In this document: positions 41,640-48,031 of the stretch, one piece after another | Layout: every line of letters begins with the position of its first letter | Position numbering within the stretch: position 1 is the first letter of the stretch | Notes under the pieces: generated by a model | The model's database searches: none | What the model saw: only the letters and a program-made list of their open reading frames with translations | Told to the model about the DNA's origin: nothing | Source of the DNA: Flavobacteriales bacterium | GTDB taxonomy: Bacteria; Bacteroidota; Bacteroidia; CAIKAF01 | NCBI GenBank assembly: GCA_025451235.1 | Contig: JANWKT010000020.1 | Coordinates: forward strand, 1 to 48,031 | Length of the DNA: 48,031 bases | Reading direction: 5' to 3' | Translations under genes and position numbers: made by a program

Positions 41640-44600
41640 ATGAAAAGAAAACTTACCTTAATTTTAGCTGCTTTCGCAACTTTTTCTATGAGTTCATTTG
41701 CCCAGTTGGCAATGACAAGGACAACCTTTACCGGAGCTTATGCCCCGATTACCTCGGGTGCCGGAGGGGGTACCCTCTCTACGGCAGTTGGAGATGATGC
41801 TACCCAGGATGGCCTACCCATAGGTTTTACTTTTAATTATTTAGGTACCAATTATACTACCATGGGTGTATCAACCAACGGTTGGGCATCTTTTCTTACA
41901 CTATCTGGAGCATCACAAAATGGTAATGTAAATTTATACAATACTACTGGTCCACAATTATCTATCGGGCCCTGGTGGGATGACCTAAGAAGTGACTCTA
42001 TCATATATAGAACAACAGGAACTCCCGGTTCAATGGTTTTTACGATCCAATGGAATGCACTCTCCTATTATTTTACTTCCACTCAGAGTATATCTTTCCA
42101 GTTGAAGTTATATGAAACTACAAACACCATTGAATTTGTATATGGGCCTGTTGGAGGAGGGATTCCTAATACCGCATCCGAAAATGCCAGTATTGGTATT
42201 GAAGGTGCAACAGGTGGGGCAGGTAATTATTTGGATGCTGTAACAGGCTCCGCATTTACAGGAAATGCTTATATGTATGCCTCCACTAAATGGCCGGTTC
42301 GTCATATACGTTTTACCCCTGGTTCACCTACCCCAATTCCTGGTGGAACCTATACAGTTGGGGCAGGCCAAACTTATCCAACGTTAGATGAAGCTATTGC
42401 AGATGTGAATCATCGTGGAATTTCTGGAGCAGTTGTCCTATCTCTTACAGATGCTAATTATGATGTAACGCCTAGCGGAAATGATAATATATTTCCAGTA
42501 TTTATCGGTCCTGTTGCCGGTACTTCAGCAATCAACACTTTAACCATTCAACCGGCGTCAGGTACATCAACGCTAGCATATGATGGCACTACCAATGGTT
42601 TTGCAACCAATGCTACTTCAACCTCTGCTTTCGGAACTGGAAGCGAACCAATTATTGGTTTGGTGGGTGCTGATTTCAGCATTATCAGGAATTTAAACCT
42701 GACAACAACATCAGGTAATATTTTGGATAGAGGGATCGAAGTGGTCAACAGCAGCGGAACAGATGGATCGCAATTCAATGGATTTGAAAATATAAGCATT
42801 ACCCTCAATCGCACAAATACGGCAACGATAGGCATTAGTCAAAGAAGTGCTTCCGTTCCAACCAGCGCATTGGGAGCTAATTCAAATAATGCATTTATGA
42901 ATTTGAATATATCGAATACTTATATTGGGATCTATTTGAATGGAACTGCTGCATTTCCTGACCTGAATTGCCAGGTGGGTAATACTATTGCCACCAATTT
43001 TAATACCATAGGAGGTGCAGTTGCAAATGATATTGGGAACGGTACACTTGCCACCCACGGAATCCGTGCAGCCAACCAATCAAACGTTAGTATTTATAAT
43101 AATGAGGTGAAAAATGTGGGTGTTACAGGTAATGTAGCAGTGGATGGAATTTTTCTGGAACTTGGTCAGGGAACATGTAATATTTACAACAATAAGATCC
43201 ACGACCTTAGAAATACCAATACTACTTCAACTTTCAACATGAATGGTATCAGAGTAAATCTTGCAACAACTGCCGGGCATACTGCAAGGGTGTACAACAA
43301 CTTTATTTCGAATATGATCTCAGGATATACAGGAGCCGCTTCTGCTAACCGTCAGATCAAAGGTATCTTTGCTCAGGCTGCTGGTGGAGGTGTGATTACG
43401 AGCACCATCAATATTGATAACAACAACGTATCGATTGATAATACGGCCAATCCGAATGTTTCAAGTACATGTCTTGAAATTGGTACAACGAGTGGCCCAG
43501 TGATTAATGTCCGGAACAATGTTTTTGCCAATTTTACAGGTGCCCAGGTTGCTCCTGCTGCGCATTTTGCATGGAAATCCACCTCGGCTACTTTAACGGG
43601 TAACACAGGGTCAATATCCAATTACAACGACCTCTATATTGCAAACAGTACCCAGGGTTTTGTAGGACAGGGAAATGCTACCAACTATGCCACTTTGCTT
43701 GATTGGCAAACGGGTATGATAGCTATGGATATTAACTCTATATCTATAGATCCGGGCTTTACAAATAATAATACCAATCTTCATGTATCCGTATCTGCCT
43801 TGGATGAAACAGGAACTTCCTTAGGCTGGATCACTACCGATATCGATACAGATGTTCGGGGAGGAACCACCGATATTGGAGCAGATGAATTTGTGCCATT
43901 AACCATCGATATGGGTCTTAGTGCTTTGAATACGCCAACCAGTGGAACCTGTTATTCGAGTACTCAACCAGTTATAGCAACCATCCGTAATTTTGCAGTT
44001 TCGGCCATAGATTTTACCGCCAACCCAACGACAGTTACTGTTGATGTTACCGGAGCATTGGTGACCACTTTAGTAGTTACCCTCAACAACAATTCGTTGA
44101 ATGGCGGATTACCATTAGCAGCAGGAGCCACATTAAATGTACCCATGGGTACTATTAATATGACAGCAGCTGGCACCTATACCTTTAATGGATTTACAAC
44201 CGTTGCCGGTGATGGTAACGCCTCCAACAATGCCATGGTTGCTGTAAATATTTCTGTGAATTACGGTACTGCTACTTCTTCCCCAAGTACCATTTGTCAG
44301 TTATCAGGAGATCCTATCACGCTTACAGCTGCCGGTTTCTCTACAGGCTTTACCATTCAATGGCAATCCAGTCCTGATGGATTAATTTGGTCTGATATTA
44401 TTGGTGCAACTACAACGCCTTATAGTTTTGGTACATTAACAGATACCACCTGGTTCAGAGTGGTATATTGTGGAGGTTCAGGAATTTCTACAGTAGATAC
44501 CTCCTTTGTAATTCCAGTAGTAAACCCCACTACCATGGGGGATACTGTTTGTGGAGTGGATACCTTACATTTAATGGCATCCGGAAGCGGAACCTTAAAT

Positions 44601-47051
44601 TGGTATGCGGATTCAAATTCTACCAACTATATTTTTCAGGGAGCTAATTACAACGTAGTATTTGCATCCACCGACACCTTATGGGTGGGAAATACCAGCG
44701 GAGGGACTACCAGTAATGTTGGTTTGCTAAATAATTCGGCAGGTGGAGGACAACAAGTTTCTACCGCATACAATATCTTTGATGTTTTTCAGGCCTGCAC
44801 ACTGCAAGGTGTCACCGTTTATCCGGGAGGGGCGGGAAATGTCGTCTTTGATCTGAGGGATAATGGGGGTGCCCTTATACAACAGGTTACTTATCCTGTA
44901 ACAGCACTTGACATCAACAATCCTACCTTTATACCATTGAACTTATTACTTACTCCTGGAACCGGATTTAGATTAGCCCAGGGTGCAGGATCGGTTTCCA
45001 TGTTCAGAAATTCTGCCGGCGTAACATTCCCATATACATTACCCGGATATGTGAGTATTACCGGTTCTTCTGCTGGAGCTACCTTCTACTATTTCGGATA
45101 TAACTGGCTCATTAGCACAGGCTGTGAAAGCCCAAGGGTTCCAGTTGTAGGTGTAGTGAACACTCCACCCGCAATTACAGCAGTTGCAGGAAACACCACT
45201 ATTTGTGAAGAAGATACAACCACCTTAACGGTCACCAGCGGTGATCCTACTTATTCCTATACCTGGAATAATGGAAGTTCTTTGTCCAATCCAACATCTG
45301 CTAATACAAATGCGTATCCAATAAATTCAACCACTTATATAGTTCAGGCAACTAATCCAGCTGGCTGTATTAATTATGATACCGTTTCTATCAATGTGAA
45401 TGCATTACCAGTGGGTAACCTTACCATTACCGACACCCTTATTTGTGTTGGTGATTCTGCCGGTATACAGTTTATCCCTCAAGGAGGAATGTTTACGGAT
45501 TCAACGGCTTTCCTCATTAATGATTCTCCTGCCCCTGCAAATTATGATACGATGTATGTAAACAATCAAACCACCTTCATGACCTTCAACTCGATTGATT
45601 CGGTTTGTTTCAATGGGGTCCATACATGGGCCGGTGATGTGGTGGTAACGCTTACCTCACCTCAGGGAACTTCCCTGGTACTTATCGGACAAGAAGGTGG
45701 AAGCGGAGATAACTTTACTTCTATTTGCTTCTCACCAACAGCAGTTACCTCCATAGTGGGTGCTGTTGCACCTTTTACGGGTACCTGGATACCCGAAGGG
45801 GCTGGCGGATTTGCCTCCTTTAATGGTGAAGATGCCAATGGAGCATGGATCCTATCAAACCAGGATTTTGCCGGAGGAGATTTCGGGCAGATTGATAACT
45901 GGACCATCTGGTTCCACGAAAGAGCTTATTCCTATACATGGACCTCATCTACTCAGGGAGCTTTGCCTGATACAACTGATTCTATCAACGCCATGCCGCT
46001 CATTACAACCGTATATACAGTAAATGTAACAGATACCATTACCGGATGTACAAAAGCATTCCCGATCACTCTTCAAGTGAGGGATACGCTTTCATTCGTT
46101 ATTTCAGGTAATACCAATATATGCCCGGGTGATTCAACCCAGTTATTCGTTACGCCTGCAGGTGGAGATGGCAATTATGCTTATGCTTGGTCAGATGGAT
46201 TAGGTACCAATGATACCACCATGATGTTCACCATTCCGTTTGATTATACCTTCGGCTTGACCCTTGTAGATGGTTGTGGTACTCCTGCGTTTACCGATTC
46301 GGTTACCGTGAATGTTGCCGACAATAACATCAACGTTACGGTACCGGATATAACCATATGTTTTGGTGATGACCTGGATCTTCCTTCAACCGTTACCGGA
46401 GGAAACGGTCAATATACCTATCTATGGAATCCTGGCGGATCAACCAACGATACGCTCCAACTCACGAATGTTACCGTAGGTAATACTTATACTTTAACAG
46501 TGACCGATGGTTGCGGATTTACTGACAATGATCAGTCTATTGTTACGGTTATACCTCTGCCAGTTGCAGGATTTACAAGTTCAGGTTCAATCGCCAGCTT
46601 TAACTTCACCAACACTTCTACGAATGCCACCTCGTATTCATGGAACTTTGGTGATACACAAACAAGCACGCAAACCAATCCATCGCATACCTATTCGAGC
46701 AGTGGAATGTTTACGGTAACGCTGATAGCCACGAATAGCTGTGGATCGGATACCATTACTGCTACTGTTACAAGTACATTGGGTATAGAAAACAATGAAC
46801 TTGGTTTCGTAGAGCTCTATCCAAATCCATCGGTTGACCTGGTTAACCTGAGCATTATGAATTCAAATGAAAAAGAAATTCAACTTGAATTATTCGATGC
46901 ACAGGGAAAACTGATTTATACAAGATCCATTTATCCTATGGAAGGAAGTCTAATCACTACTTTGGATATAACTACGTTGGCATCCGGAATATATAATTTA
47001 CGACTCACAGGTCAAACCAATGTGGCCAATTTTAAAGTGGTTCGCAAATAA
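41640..47051 (+). CDS. Giant multidomain T9SS type A cargo protein
   Basis: 1803 residues from the ATG at 41640 (an in-frame TTG at 41622 adds six). Signal peptide to FAQ (~22). Domains in order: a nidogen-like region (~30-225, GLPIGFTFNYLGTNYTTMGV, NASIGIEGA); a parallel beta-helix (~235-755, TYPTLDEAIADVNHRGISG, VSIYNNEVKNV, PGFTNNNTNLHV, DIGADEF); Ig/CARDB-like segments; a P/Homo-B domain like those of proprotein convertases (~1300-1430, FNGVHTWAGDVVVTLTSPQG, GAWILSNQDFAGGD); further Ig-like repeats; a PKD domain (~1638-1707, SYSWNFGD); and a type A sorting domain (YPNPSVDLVNLS ... FKVVRK). No protease domain accompanies the P-domain. Likely an adhesin or matrix protein; this is inference. 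Confidence 0.88.
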   Translation: MKRKLTLILAAFATFSMSSFAQLAMTRTTFTGAYAPITSGAGGGTLSTAVGDDATQDGLPIGFTFNYLGTNYTTMGVSTNGWASFLTLSGASQNGNVNLYNTTGPQLSIGPWWDDLRSDSIIYRTTGTPGSMVFTIQWNALSYYFTSTQSISFQLKLYETTNTIEFVYGPVGGGIPNTASENASIGIEGATGGAGNYLDAVTGSAFTGNAYMYASTKWPVRHIRFTPGSPTPIPGGTYTVGAGQTYPTLDEAIADVNHRGISGAVVLSLTDANYDVTPSGNDNIFPVFIGPVAGTSAINTLTIQPASGTSTLAYDGTTNGFATNATSTSAFGTGSEPIIGLVGADFSIIRNLNLTTTSGNILDRGIEVVNSSGTDGSQFNGFENISITLNRTNTATIGISQRSASVPTSALGANSNNAFMNLNISNTYIGIYLNGTAAFPDLNCQVGNTIATNFNTIGGAVANDIGNGTLATHGIRAANQSNVSIYNNEVKNVGVTGNVAVDGIFLELGQGTCNIYNNKIHDLRNTNTTSTFNMNGIRVNLATTAGHTARVYNNFISNMISGYTGAASANRQIKGIFAQAAGGGVITSTINIDNNNVSIDNTANPNVSSTCLEIGTTSGPVINVRNNVFANFTGAQVAPAAHFAWKSTSATLTGNTGSISNYNDLYIANSTQGFVGQGNATNYATLLDWQTGMIAMDINSISIDPGFTNNNTNLHVSVSALDETGTSLGWITTDIDTDVRGGTTDIGADEFVPLTIDMGLSALNTPTSGTCYSSTQPVIATIRNFAVSAIDFTANPTTVTVDVTGALVTTLVVTLNNNSLNGGLPLAAGATLNVPMGTINMTAAGTYTFNGFTTVAGDGNASNNAMVAVNISVNYGTATSSPSTICQLSGDPITLTAAGFSTGFTIQWQSSPDGLIWSDIIGATTTPYSFGTLTDTTWFRVVYCGGSGISTVDTSFVIPVVNPTTMGDTVCGVDTLHLMASGSGTLNWYADSNSTNYIFQGANYNVVFASTDTLWVGNTSGGTTSNVGLLNNSAGGGQQVSTAYNIFDVFQACTLQGVTVYPGGAGNVVFDLRDNGGALIQQVTYPVTALDINNPTFIPLNLLLTPGTGFRLAQGAGSVSMFRNSAGVTFPYTLPGYVSITGSSAGATFYYFGYNWLISTGCESPRVPVVGVVNTPPAITAVAGNTTICEEDTTTLTVTSGDPTYSYTWNNGSSLSNPTSANTNAYPINSTTYIVQATNPAGCINYDTVSINVNALPVGNLTITDTLICVGDSAGIQFIPQGGMFTDSTAFLINDSPAPANYDTMYVNNQTTFMTFNSIDSVCFNGVHTWAGDVVVTLTSPQGTSLVLIGQEGGSGDNFTSICFSPTAVTSIVGAVAPFTGTWIPEGAGGFASFNGEDANGAWILSNQDFAGGDFGQIDNWTIWFHERAYSYTWTSSTQGALPDTTDSINAMPLITTVYTVNVTDTITGCTKAFPITLQVRDTLSFVISGNTNICPGDSTQLFVTPAGGDGNYAYAWSDGLGTNDTTMMFTIPFDYTFGLTLVDGCGTPAFTDSVTVNVADNNINVTVPDITICFGDDLDLPSTVTGGNGQYTYLWNPGGSTNDTLQLTNVTVGNTYTLTVTDGCGFTDNDQSIVTVIPLPVAGFTSSGSIASFNFTNTSTNATSYSWNFGDTQTSTQTNPSHTYSSSGMFTVTLIATNSCGSDTITATVTSTLGIENNELGFVELYPNPSVDLVNLSIMNSNEKEIQLELFDAQGKLIYTRSIYPMEGSLITTLDITTLASGIYNLRLTGQTNVANFKVVRK

Positions 47052-47062
47052 TAATATCTCAC

Positions 47063-47109
47063 ATTGAACAATAAAAAAAGCCCTTAACGGGCTTTTTTTA
47101 TTGTTCAAT
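47063..47109. terminator. Strong terminator after the giant cargo gene
   Basis: A 21-bp perfect stem, ATTGAACAATAAAAAAAGCC (47063-47082, plus C at 47083) against GGGCTTTTTTTATTGTTCAA (47089-47108, plus T), with a five-base loop. The inner part is a classic GC core with A/T flanks and would work in both directions. Confidence 0.92.
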
Positions 47110-47177
47110 GGTTAAAAATTGTTTTTACCTCTTGTTCTCAAATAAATTCAATTAATTTCATCGTCAAATCACCGTAC

Positions 47178-48031
47178 GTGAAACTAAGGCAACTAAGAGA
47201 GAATATTGTGATCGCCTGGAGGTCAATCAAAGGCCAGATGCTTCGCACGGTGCTTACCATTTTTATCATTGCTTTAGGTATTATGTCGCTGGTAGGAATG
47301 CTAACCGCCATTGATGTATTAAAACAAAGTATCAACGATAATTTTTCTTTTTTAGGAGCCAATACCTTTACTATTCGTAACAAAGGATTCAGAACATCTT
47401 TTGGCAAAGGTGGGCAAAGGCCTAAAAAGCATCCTGTGATCACCTATGAACAGGCGGTGGAATTTCAGAATAGTTTCCAATTCCCCGGAGATGTTTCCGT
47501 TTCAGCAATGGCAACCGGAGCAGGAGTGATAAAAAGGTTCAATAAAAAAACGAATCCCAATATCCCCATTACCGGATGCGATGAAAATTATTTGGCAGCC
47601 AGTGGGTTCGAGATCATGGAGGGAAGAAATTTTACTCCTGAAGAAGTGCAGACCGGTAGAAATGTAACGTTAATCGGTTCGGAAATAAAAAAGAATTTAT
47701 TCGGAGGAAATGAATGTGTGGATCAGGAAATTTCCATTGGTCCGAAAAGATATCAGGTCATTGGAGTATTGGCAAGCAAGGGGGCTGGAATAGGGATCAG
47801 TAATGACCGATCCGTGCTGATCACGATCAATAATCTTCGCCAGAATTATAAGAGGGAGAATACTTCTTTTGTGATCACGGTAAAAGTTCCAAGAGCAGAA
47901 TTGGTTGAACCGGGCATTGATGAAGCTACCGGTAAATTCAGAATTTCAAGAGGTGATCTTCCCGGCCGTGAGCCTTCTTTTGAAATTGTAAAAAGCGATA
48001 GCATCATCAACGAACTATTAGGTATGACTGC
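47178..48031 (+). CDS. ABC transporter permease, MacB/FtsX-like, N-terminal part
   Basis: About 284 residues to the window edge; the gene is cut off. The likely start is GTG at 47178, since no ATG is in frame upstream. It reads MKLRQLRENIVIAWRSIKGQ and then a first membrane helix (LTIFIIALGIMSLVGMLTAI), followed by a MacB-like periplasmic core domain: FLGANTFTIRNKG, YEQAVEFQNSF, ISVSAMATGAG-like strand, FEIMEGRNFTPEEV, VTLIGSEIKKNLFGG, YQVIGVLASKGAG. The C-terminal FtsX membrane helices lie outside the window. Such proteins pair with a MacB-type ATPase and an adaptor in export or envelope remodelling; the partners are not visible. Confidence 0.85.
   Translation, partial: MKLRQLRENIVIAWRSIKGQMLRTVLTIFIIALGIMSLVGMLTAIDVLKQSINDNFSFLGANTFTIRNKGFRTSFGKGGQRPKKHPVITYEQAVEFQNSFQFPGDVSVSAMATGAGVIKRFNKKTNPNIPITGCDENYLAASGFEIMEGRNFTPEEVQTGRNVTLIGSEIKKNLFGGNECVDQEISIGPKRYQVIGVLASKGAGIGISNDRSVLITINNLRQNYKRENTSFVITVKVPRAELVEPGIDEATGKFRISRGDLPGREPSFEIVKSDSIINELLGMT

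Noticed and set aside
1-48031. Prophage or integrative element
   Set aside because: No integrase, recombinase, capsid or conjugation gene is present; the tRNA-end repeat is reported only as a possible scar.

Overview
The window looks like a chromosomal segment of a member of the Bacteroidota, probably a flavobacteria-like or related free-living lineage. The evidence is PorQ of the type IX secretion system (T9SS), at least seven predicted T9SS cargo proteins with type A or type B C-terminal sorting domains, many lipoproteins, A+T-rich DNA, Bacteroidota-type promoters (TTG, about 20 bases, TAnnTTTG), few clear Shine-Dalgarno sites, and a cmk-porQ neighbourhood. There is no rRNA, CRISPR array, prophage or recognisable transposase gene.

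Layout. Positions 1-6493 are one minus-strand run: purB, an MsbA-like ABC exporter, porQ, cmk, a secreted endonuclease/exonuclease/phosphatase-fold cargo and a cut-off gene. A lipoprotein and a FabH-like ketoacyl synthase diverge near 7 kb. Next come a surface-repeat protein (8.3-9.5 kb) and three tandem paralogous T9SS cargo genes (9.6-14.3 kb), each followed by a terminator. Positions 14.7-16.3 kb hold a small operon of an SPFH/band-7 membrane protein, a two-helix membrane protein and a 55-residue Arc-type ribbon-helix-helix protein. Positions 16.3-19.7 kb (minus) hold an unusual sugar-acid-like cassette: acyl-CoA thioesterase, a small protein, a ribulose-phosphate-3-epimerase-like barrel fused to KdsD-like CBS domains, a DAHP-synthase-like enzyme, and an HTH domain fused to a KdsC-like phosphatase. 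Then follow an acyl-CoA carboxylase beta subunit, a Bax-like glucosaminidase, an orphan C-terminal half of transketolase, a PaaE-like reductase, a TIP30-like oxidoreductase, a TPR lipoprotein and a SUI1/YciH factor. Positions 27.5-36.6 kb hold a type B cargo protein, three small lipoproteins, tRNA-Val(TAC) and an SBBP-repeat cargo protein. Positions 36.7-41.5 kb (minus) hold miaB, a sigma-54 activator, a GxxExxY nuclease-like gene inside inverted repeats and a beta-helix lipoprotein. An 1803-residue cargo protein and the start of a MacB/FtsX-like permease finish the window.

The main candidates for something new are: (i) the epimerase-CBS / DAHP-synthase-like / HTH-phosphatase cassette, whose gene order matches the logic of Kdo synthesis but with different enzymes; (ii) the GxxExxY gene bounded by inverted repeats of the same family as an empty hairpin 1.6 kb away, which suggests a small mobile unit and its non-coding derivative; (iii) two copies, in opposite orientation, of a discrete element of about 170 bp; and (iv) the SPFH/RHH operon with a palindrome abutting its promoter. 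All functional statements are from sequence reading only; no database search was run.
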